From NCBI RefSeq assembly GCF_039534975.1, contig NZ_BAAAWH010000001.1, forward strand, positions 1,922,001-1,986,000: a stretch of DNA of 64,000 bases. Direction: 5' to 3'. Below the pieces are notes generated by a model. The model worked only from the letters and a program-made list of their open reading frames with translations, was not told the origin of the DNA and made no database searches. This DNA is from Microbacterium terregens. GTDB lineage: Bacteria > Actinomycetota > Actinomycetes > Actinomycetales > Microbacteriaceae. Below, piece after piece: positions 20,580-29,589 of this stretch; the stretch's first letter is position 1; each line of letters opens with the position of its first letter. The position numbers and the translations under genes were made by a program.

Positions 20580-22157
20580 TTACGCGACGGCGGGGCTGGT
20601 GGCCCCGGGCGAGAGCGCATCCTCGGCGCTGCGAGAGCGGATCGGGTGCCCCTGCGTGGTGAGGCACTTGCCGCTGGCGAGGTCCCATTTCCAGTCGTGC
20701 AGGCTGCACGTGAGCACGCCGTCCTCGATGTTTCCGGTCTTGGTGAGGTCCGCCCGCAGGTGGGGGCATCGCCGCTGCACGATCCAGTCGCCGAGCTGCG
20801 CATCCTCGGTCTGGTCGGTCTGCTCCGCGTACCAGTTCTCGACATACTCGATGCGGTCGCGGGACAGGCACTTCAGGAAGGTCGTGAGGAATTCGTTGAA
20901 CTTGCCACTGCGACCGACGTGGAACTGCATCGACAGGAAGATGGAGTTCGACCAGTCGATCTCGTGGTCGCGGATGTTCGTCGAGACGAGGTCGGCCGGG
21001 ATCGTGTACCAGTAGATGCAGTCCTCCCCCGCGTAGGCCCGCACCTTCGCCTTCGGGAAATCCACCACCATGTCGAGGTCGCCGATCCGGAATCGCACGT
21101 TGCCTCCGACGCCGTTGCGGATCGTCCGGCCGCGGCGCAGGAGCGGCTCCCACCAGTCCCGGATCGCCGCGAGCATCTCGTCCGGTGCCAGGACCGGGGC
21201 ACGGGACGCCTCCTCCGCCGCGATCTCGTTCTGTCGTGAGTCGCGCTGCTCGGCGAGATAGTCCCACTTCTCGTCGAAGATGCGGTCGATCTCGGCATCC
21301 GTGTAGAGCGTCTGCGTCACCGAGATCTCACCGTCGTTCAGCTCGACGACGGTTCCCGGAACGAATTCGTAGCCCTTCTGCTCGGGGCGCAGCGCTGCCA
21401 TATGCGCGAGGAACTGCCGCTGATCCGTGAAGATCGAGTCGTCGTCAAGTCCGAACCCGTTGTAGCGGAACAGATCCTCGCGCAGGAACATCGGCGGCCC
21501 GGCCATCGGGAAGACATGCTCGGCGTCGACCTTCTCGATGTAGTACATCGCGCGCTTGTTCTGCGCGTCGCGCTTCAGCCGCGCGAAGTTCTGCTTGGCG
21601 TCCTGGGGCAGGTCGTAGACCATCGGCCACCAGATGGCGCCCGAGACCTGCGTGAAGTACGCGTCGGGCTTTCTGAAGCGGAGCAGCGTGTCCAGGTCCA
21701 GCGGATGCGAGTCGTTCTGATTCAGGATGCCGGCAGTGCCGTCATCGACCGAGAGGCTCGAATCTCCGATCGGACCGTCGCTCGGCGCGCGCAGCGGCGT
21801 CACCATCACCTTCAGGTCACCGAACTCCAGCGGCACGCCGGCCTGCGTGTAGAGGATGTTCCTATACCCGAGACGGCGCAGATCCTGCTCGAGATCATCG
21901 GTGGGGTAGTCCGGCAGCAGGACTTTGATGTCCTTCGGAACGACGCGCTCCATGAGTGCCGGGTCGAAGTGATCGCGGTGGCGGTGCGAGATGTAGAGGA
22001 AGTCGGCCTTGCCGTACTTCTCCCAATCCAGCCCTCGGTTGTCGGGGAACGGGAACCACGATCCGAAGAACGTCGGACCGATCACCGGATCGCACAGGAT
22101 GCTGCCGCCGCGGGTCTCGATGAACATGCCTGCGTGGCCGAGGCCCGTGATCCTCAT
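20580..22157 (-). CDS. CMAH-like metallo-beta-lactamase-fold protein with C-terminal Rieske domain
   Basis: A 525-residue protein. Residues about 1-240 are a metallo-beta-lactamase fold with HxHxDH at 58-63 and the CMAH-like segment GSILCDPVIGPTFFGSWFPF. A Rieske [2Fe-2S] domain occupies about 440-505, with ligands C464/H466 (CPH) and C484/H487 (CSLH). The middle (about 260-430) is unassigned. Vertebrate CMP-Neu5Ac hydroxylase has the same two modules but with the Rieske domain first, so the order here is reversed. A mononuclear or dinuclear metal oxygenase or hydrolase with electron transfer is plausible; the substrate is unknown. Confidence 0.8.
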   Translation of the reverse strand: MRITGLGHAGMFIETRGGSILCDPVIGPTFFGSWFPFPDNRGLDWEKYGKADFLYISHRHRDHFDPALMERVVPKDIKVLLPDYPTDDLEQDLRRLGYRNILYTQAGVPLEFGDLKVMVTPLRAPSDGPIGDSSLSVDDGTAGILNQNDSHPLDLDTLLRFRKPDAYFTQVSGAIWWPMVYDLPQDAKQNFARLKRDAQNKRAMYYIEKVDAEHVFPMAGPPMFLREDLFRYNGFGLDDDSIFTDQRQFLAHMAALRPEQKGYEFVPGTVVELNDGEISVTQTLYTDAEIDRIFDEKWDYLAEQRDSRQNEIAAEEASRAPVLAPDEMLAAIRDWWEPLLRRGRTIRNGVGGNVRFRIGDLDMVVDFPKAKVRAYAGEDCIYWYTIPADLVSTNIRDHEIDWSNSIFLSMQFHVGRSGKFNEFLTTFLKCLSRDRIEYVENWYAEQTDQTEDAQLGDWIVQRRCPHLRADLTKTGNIEDGVLTCSLHDWKWDLASGKCLTTQGHPIRSRSAEDALSPGATSPAVA

Positions 22158-22201
22158 GGCGCTCCCATATCCTCAGATGACGTCGTCTTGTGAACGCCCC
22201 G

Positions 22202-22207
22202 ATTCTA
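22202..22207 (-). promoter_or_regulatory. Candidate -10 element of the MBL-Rieske gene
   Basis: TAGAAT on the minus strand, 44 bases before the ATG at 22157; a TSS near 22195 would give a short leader. This suggests the two-gene insert has its own promoter. Confidence 0.45.
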
Positions 22208-22233
22208 CGGTGCGGCCGTGCGGCGCTCCTGTC

Positions 22234-22256
22234 GACCGGCTGTGCGGCAGCCGGTC
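22234..22256 (-). terminator. Hairpin downstream of nusB
   Basis: GACCGGCTG and CAGCCGGTC make a 9-bp perfect stem with a 5-base loop, 13 bases past the nusB stop. There is no U-run. It would separate the aro-efp-nusB operon from the MBL-Rieske gene. Confidence 0.5.
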
Positions 22257-22269
22257 CTGTGCGCCGCGA

Positions 22270-22680
22270 TCAGGAGGAACGGGCGATTCGAGCGAGGACT
22301 CCGTGCACGAAGGCTCCCGAATCGTCGGTCGAGAACTCCTTGGCCAGGTCGACCGCTTCGTCGATCGCAACGGCGGTGGGCACCTCGTCGTTGAAGAGGA
22401 TCTCCCAGACGCCCATTCGCAGCAGAGCGCGGTCGACGGCGGGCATCCGCGCGAGCGACCAGTCCTTGGCGAAGGTGCTGATCTGCTCGTCGATCTCGTC
22501 GCGGTTGTCGATCACGCCGTCGACGATCTCGCGGGCGTAGAGCCACGAGGACTCGCGGGCCGGTTCGTTCGCGGCGCGCGTGGCCTCCGCGGCGAGTGTG
22601 ACGGAGAGGTCGTCCCCGCGGACGTCGGACTGGAAGAGGATGTCGAGGGCACGCTTGCGCGCCTTGGTACGTGCGCTCAT
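22270..22680 (-). CDS. nusB: Transcription antitermination factor NusB
   Basis: A 136-residue all-helical RNA-binding protein of the rRNA antitermination complex, normally pairing with NusE (S10) on boxA RNA. It starts SARTKARKRALDILFQSDVRG, typical of the family, and has [19 protein letters not shown] and AVAIDEAVDLAKEFSTDDSGAFVHGVL in the C-terminal half. The start at 22680 follows efp by 19 bases. It ends the aro-efp-nusB operon before a hairpin. Confidence 0.95.
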   Translation of the reverse strand: MSARTKARKRALDILFQSDVRGDDLSVTLAAEATRAANEPARESSWLYAREIVDGVIDNRDEIDEQISTFAKDWSLARMPAVDRALLRMGVWEILFNDEVPTAVAIDEAVDLAKEFSTDDSGAFVHGVLARIARSS

Positions 22681-22699
22681 GAAGAGGGGCTCCGCCGCG

Positions 22700-23260
22700 C
22701 TAGTTGACGCGGCCGAGGTAGTCGCCCGTGCGGGTATCGACCTTGACCTTCGTGCCGGTCTCGAGGAACAGCGGCACCTGGATCTCATAGCCGGTCTCGA
22801 CGGTGGCGGGCTTGGTGCCGGCCGACGAGCGGTCGCCCTGCAGACCCGGCTCGGTGTAGGTGATCTCCAGGACGACGGATGCCGGCAGCTCCACATAGAG
22901 CGGGTTGCCGTTGTTCAGCGCGATCTGGACCTGCTGGTTCTCCAGGAGGAAGTTCGCGGCGTCGCCGACGACCGTCGCCGGAACGGTGAGCTGGTCGTAG
23001 TCGGCGACGTCCATGAACACGAACGCTTCGCCGTCGTTGTACAGGTACGTGAAGTCGCGGCGGTCGACGTTCTCGATCTCGATCTTGGCGCCGGCGTTGT
23101 AAGTGCGGTCCACCGTCTTGCCCGAGACGACGTTCTTGAGCTTGGTGCGCACGAAGGCGCCGCCCTTTCCGGGCTTGACGTGCTGGAACTCGATGACGTT
23201 CCACAGCTGTCCGTCGATGCTGAGGACGACGCCGTTTCTGATGTCTGCGGTGGATGCCAT
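22700..23260 (-). CDS. efp: Translation elongation factor P
   Basis: A 186-residue EF-P, which relieves ribosome stalling at polyproline. The KOW-like N-terminal domain contains [16 protein letters not shown], in which the lysine is the usual modification site, and the two OB domains follow, with the signature [34 protein letters not shown] near residue 150. Start [10 protein letters not shown] at 23260 fits the family. The 5' leader holds a TAGAAT -10 and a short repeated element, so efp-nusB may be expressed separately from the aro genes. Confidence 0.96.
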   Translation of the reverse strand: MASTADIRNGVVLSIDGQLWNVIEFQHVKPGKGGAFVRTKLKNVVSGKTVDRTYNAGAKIEIENVDRRDFTYLYNDGEAFVFMDVADYDQLTVPATVVGDAANFLLENQQVQIALNNGNPLYVELPASVVLEITYTEPGLQGDRSSAGTKPATVETGYEIQVPLFLETGTKVKVDTRTGDYLGRVN

Positions 23261-23319
23261 GACGAAGTGATTCCGATCGTGAGGGAGCACGGGGCGCGAA
23301 GCGCCGATTCAGGTCGCCG

Positions 23320-23342
23320 CCCTTCGACAAGCTCAGGAACCG
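23320..23342. repeat. REP-like repeat CTTCGACAAGCTCAG in the efp leader
   Basis: CCCTTCGACAAGCTCAGGAACCG lies between the efp -10 and the ATG. Its 15-base core CTTCGACAAGCTCAG recurs at 45208 between ruvA and ruvC. Similar short intergenic repeats are frequent in high-GC actinobacterial genomes. Confidence 0.6.
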
Positions 23343-23365
23343 CGGCCGGTTGTTGCCGACGCTCG

Positions 23366-23371
23366 ATTCTA
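23366..23371 (-). promoter_or_regulatory. Candidate -10 element of efp
   Basis: TAGAAT on the minus strand, about 105 bases before the efp ATG, in the gap after aroQ. The transcript would carry the REP-like repeat in its leader. Confidence 0.45.
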
Positions 23372-23397
23372 CGGGATGCAGCGGCGGCGGTTGGGTC

Positions 23398-23862
23398 TCA
23401 GCCGTCCGCCTGCCCGGTGAGAACGGCGATCAGGCGCGTGATTGCGGTCGCATATCCGTTGACACCCTCGCCGATCACGTGGACGACAGCGACATCCGTC
23501 ACGTAGGAGTGATGCCGGAAGGGCTCCCGCTCGTAGACGTTGCTGATGTGCACTTCGGCAACCGGCAGCGCGACCGCGGACAGCGCATCGCGGAGCACGA
23601 CGGAGGTGTGGGTCAGACCGCCCGGGTTGATGACGATTCCCGCGCAGTCCTGCCGGGCGGCGTGGATCGCATCTATCAGGACGCCCTCGTGATTGCTCTG
23701 CACCGCGCGGATCTCGAAGCCGGCTGCGGCGGCAGTGGCCGCCGCGAGGTCTTCGACGTCGGCGAGCGTCTGCGATCCGTAGACGTCCGGCTCCCGCGTG
23801 CCGAGCAGGTTCAGGTTCGGCCCGTTGACCAGGAGCAGGCGACGCGGCGCGTGCGCAGACAT
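23398..23862 (-). CDS. aroQ: 3-dehydroquinate dehydratase, type II
   Basis: A 154-residue dodecameric-type dehydroquinase converting 3-dehydroquinate to 3-dehydroshikimate. The family signature LLLVNGPNLNLLGTREPDVYG, with the catalytic arginine and tyrosine loop, is at the N-terminus; SNHEGVLIDAIH and INPGGLTHTSVVLRDAL hold other active-site residues, and VHISNVYEREPFRHHS contains the catalytic histidine. Its start overlaps the aroB stop by one base. It completes the aroE-aroC-aroK-aroB-aroQ shikimate cluster. Confidence 0.96.
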   Translation of the reverse strand: MSAHAPRRLLLVNGPNLNLLGTREPDVYGSQTLADVEDLAAATAAAAGFEIRAVQSNHEGVLIDAIHAARQDCAGIVINPGGLTHTSVVLRDALSAVALPVAEVHISNVYEREPFRHHSYVTDVAVVHVIGEGVNGYATAITRLIAVLTGQADG

Positions 23863-24944
23863 CAGCCGGCGATCTCTTGGTACGCGGCGAACAAGAGTGA
23901 TTCGTCCGGCGCTCGCAGCACCGTCGGCCGCGCGATGTCATCGAGGACGATGAAGCGCAGCATCCCCGCGCGGCTCTTCTTGTCGCGCTGCATCGTGGCA
24001 AGCAGCTGCGGCCATGCCCCGGCGCGGTACGTCGTGGGCAGTCCCAGCAGCTCGAGGACGCCGCGGTGACGCTGGACCGCGGCATCCGGCAGTCGTCCGG
24101 CCAGCCGTGAGAGCTCGGCGGCGTACATCATGCCGACCGAGATCGCCGCCCCGTGACGCCAGCGGTAGCGCTCCGCGTGCTCGATGGCGTGACCCAGGGT
24201 GTGGCCGTAGTTGAGCACCTCGCGCAGACCGCCTTCGCGGAAGTCCTCCCCCACGACGTGGGCCTTCATGCCGATCGCCAGTTCGATGCATCGCCGGAAG
24301 GAGTCGCTGGTCGGATCCACCGCGGCGGCGCTGTCAGCTTCGATGATGTCCAGGATCTCGGGGTACCAGATCAGCCCCGCCTTGACGACCTCGGCGAACC
24401 CGGCCACCGCCTCGTTCGGAGAGAGGGTCTCCAGGGTGCTCAGGTCGCAGACGACCGCGCGCGGGGCCCAGAAGGCGCCGACGAGGTTCTTGCCCTCCGC
24501 CGTATTGATGCCGGTCTTTCCGCCGACCGCGGCGTCGACCATGCCCAGCACGGTGGTCGGCACCTGAACGACCTGCACGCCGCGCAGCCACGTGGCGGCC
24601 ACGAAACCCGCCAGGTCGGTGACCGCGCCGCCGCCGAACCCCACCACGGCGTCCGTGCGGGTGAAGTCCGCCTTTCCCATGACCTGCCAGCAGAACGCGG
24701 CGACTTCGACCCGCTTGCCCTGCTCGGCGTCCGGAATCTCGGCCAGCAGCACCTCGCGGGTGCCGTCTGACATCAGTCGCTCGCGGAGCTCCGCGGCCGC
24801 GGAGCCCAGGGTCGGGGGGTGCACGACGAGCACCTTCCGCACGGCCGGGTCGAGCGCTGCGCCGACCAGGTCGAGGATGCCGCGCCCGATCGTGATGTCG
24901 TAGCCGGTCTCCCCGGGAACGGAGATGGTGGTGGTTTCGGTCAT
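23862..24944 (-). CDS. aroB: 3-dehydroquinate synthase
   Basis: A 360-residue NAD- and metal-dependent enzyme cyclising DAHP to 3-dehydroquinate. GGGAVTDLAGFVAATWLRGV is the NAD-binding signature, followed by PTTVLGMVDAAVGGKTGIN and GHAIEH, which carries a metal-binding histidine. The start lies within four bases of the aroK stop (overlap 24941-24944), consistent with coupled translation in the aro operon. Confidence 0.96.
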   Translation of the reverse strand: MTETTTISVPGETGYDITIGRGILDLVGAALDPAVRKVLVVHPPTLGSAAAELRERLMSDGTREVLLAEIPDAEQGKRVEVAAFCWQVMGKADFTRTDAVVGFGGGAVTDLAGFVAATWLRGVQVVQVPTTVLGMVDAAVGGKTGINTAEGKNLVGAFWAPRAVVCDLSTLETLSPNEAVAGFAEVVKAGLIWYPEILDIIEADSAAAVDPTSDSFRRCIELAIGMKAHVVGEDFREGGLREVLNYGHTLGHAIEHAERYRWRHGAAISVGMMYAAELSRLAGRLPDAAVQRHRGVLELLGLPTTYRAGAWPQLLATMQRDKKSRAGMLRFIVLDDIARPTVLRAPDESLLFAAYQEIAG

Positions 24945-25471
24945 GCGTCCTCCTCGGCGGTCTGAGTCTGCTTCGCCCAGGACACGATGTCTGCGACGAC
25001 GGCCGCCAGCGGGCCCGAGGAGGTGTCGAAGGTGACGTCGGCGGCCTCCTCGTACAGGCCGCGGCGTTCGGCGAAGATCCGCTGCCAGCGCGCGACCGGG
25101 TCGGCGTCGGCGAGCAGGGGGCGGTCGCCGCCGTGCAGACGGCCGGCGACGATGTGCGGCGAGACGGTCAGCAGCACGACGCGATGCGCGGCCAGATCCG
25201 CCCGGGTGGCGGCATCCAGGATGGCACCGCCGCCGAGGGCGACCACGCCGCCCCGTGCCAGCGCGTCCGCGACGGCCGTTCGCTCGATCTCGCGGAAGCG
25301 GGCCTCGCCGAAGCTCGCGAAGAGCTCGGGGATCGGACCGTGATCGCGCACGATCGCCTTGTCCGTGTCGGTGAAGGTCTGCCCCAGCGCGCGCGCCACG
25401 CGCCGGCCGACGCTCGTCTTGCCCGCACCCATGGGTCCGATCAGGACGATCGCGCTACCGGGCGAGGTCAT
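24941..25471 (-). CDS. aroK: Shikimate kinase
   Basis: A 176-residue P-loop kinase phosphorylating shikimate. Walker A GPMGAGKT is at residues 12-19, the shikimate-binding aspartate is in [13 protein letters not shown] and the GGGAI loop near residue 80 contacts substrate; the LID region has [12 protein letters not shown]. The start [13 protein letters not shown] at 25471 sits inside the end of aroC (17-base overlap); the ORF is longer upstream but only this start aligns. Confidence 0.95.
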   Translation of the reverse strand: MTSPGSAIVLIGPMGAGKTSVGRRVARALGQTFTDTDKAIVRDHGPIPELFASFGEARFREIERTAVADALARGGVVALGGGAILDAATRADLAAHRVVLLTVSPHIVAGRLHGGDRPLLADADPVARWQRIFAERRGLYEEAADVTFDTSSGPLAAVVADIVSWAKQTQTAEEDA

Positions 25472-26684
25472 GCTCGATGAGGGCGGGATCGCTCTCGCTG
25501 TGCGTCCGGAGCGTCTCGGGAATGGCGGCGAGGTACCCCTCGAGATTGCGGCGCGTCTCGACGACGCTGTCGCCGCCGAACTTCTCCAGCACCACTTCCG
25601 CCAGAACGAGTGCCACCATCGCCTCGGCAACGACCCCCGCGGCCGGGACCGCGCACACATCGGAACGCTGGTGATGGGCCGACGCCGTCTCGCCGGTTGC
25701 GACGTCGATGGTGCGCAGCGAGCGCGGCACCGTGGCGATCGGCTTCATGCCGGCACGGATGCGCAGGACGGTGCCCGTCGACATTCCCCCTTCGATGCCG
25801 CCGGCGCGGTCGCTGGAGCGGGTGATCCCCTGCTCGGTCGCGAACAGCTCGTCGTGCGCCGCCGATCCCCGGCGCGTGGTGGTGAGGAATCCGTCCCCGA
25901 CCTCCACGCCCTTGATGGCCTGGATGCTCATGAGCGCCTGCGAGAGCTTGCCGTCCAGGCGGCGGTCCCAGTGCACGTGGGAGCCGAGCCCGGGCGGGAC
26001 ACCGTAGGCGAGCACCTCCACGATGCCGCCGAGCGTGTCGCCGTCCTTGCGGGCGTCGTCGACCTCTTCGACCATGAGGGCCGACGTGGCCGGGTCGAAG
26101 CAGCGCAGCGGATCGGCGTCGAGCGCGTCGACGTCGTCGGGCGTGGGCAGGGCCGCGTTCTCGGGGACGCGCACGGGACCGATGGAGAGGGTGTGGCTGA
26201 CAAGCCGAATCCCGAGCTCGGCCAGGAATCCGCGTGCGATCGCGCCCAGCGCGACGCGTGCCGCGGTCTCTCGGGCGCTCGCGCGCTCGAGGATCGGACG
26301 GGCCTCGTCGAATCCGTACTTCTGCATGCCGACCAGATCCGCGTGGCCGGGGCGGGGGCGGGTCAATGGCGCCCCGCGTCCGCGGGACATGTCGGTCAGG
26401 TCGATCGGCTCAGGGCTCATCACCTCGACCCACTTGGGCCATTCGGTGTTGCCGATGCGCAGCGCGATGGGGCTTCCGAGGCTGGATCCGTGCCGGACGC
26501 CGCCGGAGATCGTCAGCTCGTCCTCCTCGAACTTCATCCGCGAGCCTCGGCCGTAGCCGAGCTTCCTGCGGGCGAGATCGGCCTGGATCGCGGTGCGCGA
26601 CACGGGGACGCCCGCGGGCAGACCCTCCATGATGGCGACCAGTTCGGGGCCGTGGGATTCGCCGGCCGTGAGCACGCGGAGCAT
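25455..26684 (-). CDS. aroC: Chorismate synthase
   Basis: A 409-residue FMN-dependent enzyme converting EPSP to chorismate. The N-terminus [18 protein letters not shown] is signature 1; later [23 protein letters not shown] and [21 protein letters not shown] carry the conserved histidine and FMN/substrate contacts. The second signature with [15 protein letters not shown] is intact. The start at 26684 lies five bases after the aroE stop. The protein is of the usual actinobacterial length. Confidence 0.96.
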   Translation of the reverse strand: MLRVLTAGESHGPELVAIMEGLPAGVPVSRTAIQADLARRKLGYGRGSRMKFEEDELTISGGVRHGSSLGSPIALRIGNTEWPKWVEVMSPEPIDLTDMSRGRGAPLTRPRPGHADLVGMQKYGFDEARPILERASARETAARVALGAIARGFLAELGIRLVSHTLSIGPVRVPENAALPTPDDVDALDADPLRCFDPATSALMVEEVDDARKDGDTLGGIVEVLAYGVPPGLGSHVHWDRRLDGKLSQALMSIQAIKGVEVGDGFLTTTRRGSAAHDELFATEQGITRSSDRAGGIEGGMSTGTVLRIRAGMKPIATVPRSLRTIDVATGETASAHHQRSDVCAVPAAGVVAEAMVALVLAEVVLEKFGGDSVVETRRNLEGYLAAIPETLRTHSESDPALIEHDLAR

Positions 26685-26688
26685 TCGT

Positions 26689-27531
26689 CTAGTCTCCCAC
26701 GACCGCCGACTGCATTTCGGCGAGGACGAGGCTCTCGTTCTCGAGAGCCTCGTCGGTGCCTCCGGTGACGAAGACGCGGACCTGGAGAAGCGCCTGATGC
26801 AGCAGCATCCCGAGGCCGGACGTCGCCGGGCGATCCGCGCGTTCCCAGGCATCCGCCAATGCGGTGGGCCAGTGGCCGTACACCACATCGAGCAGAAGTC
26901 CGCCGCGCTGGGCGAGTGCATCGGCCGCGGCCGCGGGAACCGCCGCGTCTCCGGGCAGGGTCGCGATCGTGACGGGCGTCTCCGTGTGGGCGGGCGCGTC
27001 GAAGGGCACACCGATGACCTCGACGCCGATCGTCGCGCCCAGACCGGCGAGCGGTTCGATCGCGGCGCTGCGCCGAGCCACGACCTCGACGCGGTTTGCC
27101 CCGAGCTCGCTGAGAGCCACGAGTGCGGACATCGCCGTGGCACCGGCGCCGACGATGCGCGCCCGGTCCAGCCCGGGCACGCCCTCGCCCTCGAGGGCGC
27201 GCACGATCCCCCCCACGTCGGTGTTGAACCCGCGGGGGCCATCGCCGGCGAGCAACAGAGTGTTGACCGCTCCGGTCAGCTCCGCGCGCCGGTCCCGCCG
27301 GGCGGACGCCTGAAACGCGCGCCCCTTGAGCGGCATCGTCAGGGACAGGCCTCGCCAACGGTCCGAGAGTCCGGCCAGCTCACGAGGGAAGTCGGCGGCG
27401 GTCACGCGGCGTCGGTCGTAGGTCCAGTCCAGGCCCAGTGCCTGGTAGGCCGCCGCGTGCAGTTGGGGTGAGCGACTGTGCGCGACGGGATCGCCCCACA
27501 CCTCCAGGCGCGTGGCTTCCGGCCTCAGCAT
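26689..27531 (-). CDS. aroE: Shikimate dehydrogenase
   Basis: A 280-residue AroE-family protein. The N-terminal substrate domain has [18 protein letters not shown] and [12 protein letters not shown], where the catalytic lysine of the TMPLK motif is present, and NTDVGG holds the catalytic aspartate region. The dinucleotide-binding loop is a divergent [11 protein letters not shown]. It reduces 3-dehydroshikimate to shikimate, usually with NADPH. The start overlaps the mltG end by seven bases. The rest of the aro operon follows directly. Confidence 0.92.
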   Translation of the reverse strand: MLRPEATRLEVWGDPVAHSRSPQLHAAAYQALGLDWTYDRRRVTAADFPRELAGLSDRWRGLSLTMPLKGRAFQASARRDRRAELTGAVNTLLLAGDGPRGFNTDVGGIVRALEGEGVPGLDRARIVGAGATAMSALVALSELGANRVEVVARRSAAIEPLAGLGATIGVEVIGVPFDAPAHTETPVTIATLPGDAAVPAAAADALAQRGGLLLDVVYGHWPTALADAWERADRPATSGLGMLLHQALLQVRVFVTGGTDEALENESLVLAEMQSAVVGD

Positions 27532-29114
27532 CCTGCGTCGGGGTTCTCAGTGCACCACGCCTGCCATTGCGCGACCGCCTTGTTGTGGTCCGTCAGGTTC
27601 GACGTGAAGACCGTCTCACCGGTGTTGAGGTTGACCGTCACGAAGTAGAGCCAGTCGCCGTCGGCCGGATGCATCGCGGCATCGATGGCGACGTCGCCGG
27701 GGTTGGAGATCGGCCCGATCGGCAGACCGGGGTGCACATAGGTGTTCCACGGGTTGTCGTTGAACTGGGCGTCCTCGGATGTGCTGGCGGTGCCGTCCGC
27801 CTCGCCGAACCCGTACTGGGCTGTCGAATCCATCTCGAGCTTTCCGAACGTCTGCTGGTTGTCCGGTGAGAGGCGGTTCTGGATCACGCGGGAGACCTTG
27901 TAGAAGTCGGTCTCGAAGCGCGCCTCGCGCTGGATGATCGAGGCGATGGTCAGCACGCGCTGCCGGTCGTCGACAGCCACGGACGCGGCATCCAGGGACT
28001 GGACGGTCCGGTTCACCAGGGTCGTGACGACATCCGCCGCGGTGGCGCCGGGATCGAAGGTGTAGGTGGCCGGGAACAGCCATCCTTCGAGGCTGTCCGC
28101 CGGTACGCCGTAGTCCGCGGGGTTGGCCACCGCCGCCTGGAAGTCCTCGATCGGCAGCCCCGTGCCCTCGGCGAGGATCGGCAGCGATTGCTCCACGGTC
28201 AGTCCCTCGCGCAGCTGCGCGGTGTTCTCCAGCTTGTTGGCGGGATCCAGCAGCGCCTCGAGGGCGGCGGCCGAGGTCATCTGCTTCTGCAGCTTGAAGA
28301 CGCCGGGGACGAAGGGAGGATTCTGGGCCGTGTCGATCAGGTAGTCGTAGAAGGCCCCGGGCGTCTTGGTGACGCCCGCATCGAACAGGCTCTGCGAGAT
28401 CGGCCCGCCCGTGTCGCCGGACGAGATCGTCACGAACGTCTCGCCGTTGGCCAGGCCGGGTTCGAAGTCCTTCGGTTCCTCCCAGCCCATCACCTCACGG
28501 ATCTGGGTTTCGTAGGTGTTCCAGACCCAGAGTCCGCCCGTGACGATGCCGCCGATCAGCAGCAGCACGACGCCGAGAGCGATCCATCCGCCGATGCGGC
28601 GTTTGCGCCTGTTCCTGGGCGGTGGCTCCTGCCCGAGGCTGTTGGTCGCCTGCTCCCCGGTGAACAGGTCCTCGAGCGTCGCGGTGGCCACAGCCCGCGG
28701 GGCCGCGGATTCGCCGGTGCGGCTGTATGACGGCGAGCCGGGTGTGGACCCCCCGACGACCGGCCAGTTGTGCGCGTCATCGACGGGCAGCACGGACGGG
28801 GCCGACAGCGGCGAGGCCGCCGGCACGGCGCGGGCGGGCGCGGCCGGTGGAGATGTCTCGGGAGTGGGCGCGGGGGTTGGGACGGAGACCTCGACGGGGC
28901 TCTTGCGGGCCGCGGCCTGCCGTGCGGCGGCCTCGCGCGCCTCGCGACGCGAGAGCGGACGCCCCCCGGTCGCGTTCCGGCCGCCGGTCGGGGTCACCGG
29001 CTCGGACGTGCCGCGCGGGGCGTCCTCGCCCGCGGCCCGCCGCTCACGCGGATCAGGGAGCTTGCCGAACAGATCCGCGAACGGATCATCGAAGGGCGAC
29101 TTCGCATCGGGCAT
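27525..29114 (-). CDS. mltG: Endolytic murein transglycosylase MltG
   Basis: A 529-residue YceG-type peptidoglycan enzyme that cuts nascent glycan strands and ends their elongation. Residues 1-185 are a long Pro/Ala/Thr-rich cytoplasmic tail, then KRRIGGWIALGVVLLLIGGIVTGGLWVW forms one transmembrane anchor. The extracellular part contains a LysM-like region and the catalytic stretch IASIIQREARFETD with the essential glutamate, and DNPWNTYVHPGLPIGPISNPG near the C-terminus. It lies two bases after ruvX, the common alaS-ruvX-mltG-aroE order. Confidence 0.93.
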   Translation of the reverse strand: MPDAKSPFDDPFADLFGKLPDPRERRAAGEDAPRGTSEPVTPTGGRNATGGRPLSRREAREAAARQAAARKSPVEVSVPTPAPTPETSPPAAPARAVPAASPLSAPSVLPVDDAHNWPVVGGSTPGSPSYSRTGESAAPRAVATATLEDLFTGEQATNSLGQEPPPRNRRKRRIGGWIALGVVLLLIGGIVTGGLWVWNTYETQIREVMGWEEPKDFEPGLANGETFVTISSGDTGGPISQSLFDAGVTKTPGAFYDYLIDTAQNPPFVPGVFKLQKQMTSAAALEALLDPANKLENTAQLREGLTVEQSLPILAEGTGLPIEDFQAAVANPADYGVPADSLEGWLFPATYTFDPGATAADVVTTLVNRTVQSLDAASVAVDDRQRVLTIASIIQREARFETDFYKVSRVIQNRLSPDNQQTFGKLEMDSTAQYGFGEADGTASTSEDAQFNDNPWNTYVHPGLPIGPISNPGDVAIDAAMHPADGDWLYFVTVNLNTGETVFTSNLTDHNKAVAQWQAWCTENPDAGC

Positions 29115-29115
29115 G

Positions 29116-29589
29116 TCAGGCGGGCTCCTGGGCCGGGGGAACGGGCGATCCGGCAGGCCGCCCGGTGCTCTTCTCGACATCGAGTGCTTGCTGGAGCAGA
29201 ACAACCGCCGCGACCTGGTCAACAATGCTACGAGATGAACGCTGGGTTCTGCCCGAGTCTCGCAGTGCCGCGTGCGCGGACACCGTGCTGAGTCGTTCGT
29301 CCACCAGGCGGATGGGCAGCTCGGATGCCGCGGACAGCGCGGCCGCGAAGGAACGGGCGTCGGTCGTCGAGGCGGTGTCCTCGCCGCGCATGTTCAGTGG
29401 CAGCCCCACCAGGAGTTCGCTCGCCTCGTACTCCTCGGCCAGCGCGACGATCCGCCGGATCGAGTCGTCGTTGCGCGGCACCGTCTCCACCGGCGTCGCG
29501 AGCATCCCGTCCGGGTCGCAGCGCGCGACACCCACCCGCGCTCTGCCGACGTCGATTCCGAGGCGCACGCCCCGCCGGAAGCCGGTCAC
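29116..29589 (-). CDS. ruvX: Putative pre-16S rRNA nuclease / Holliday junction resolvase RuvX (YqgF)
   Basis: A 157-residue RNase H-fold nuclease. Key parts are GIDVGRARVGVARCDPDG at the N-terminus with the first catalytic aspartate, LLVGLPLNMRGED in the middle, and LVDERLSTVSAHAAL near residue 97 with further acidic residues. In E. coli YqgF matures the 5' end of 16S rRNA; a recombination role has also been proposed. The start overlaps the alaS stop (ATGA). Confidence 0.9.
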   Translation of the reverse strand: MTGFRRGVRLGIDVGRARVGVARCDPDGMLATPVETVPRNDDSIRRIVALAEEYEASELLVGLPLNMRGEDTASTTDARSFAAALSAASELPIRLVDERLSTVSAHAALRDSGRTQRSSRSIVDQVAAVVLLQQALDVEKSTGRPAGSPVPPAQEPA

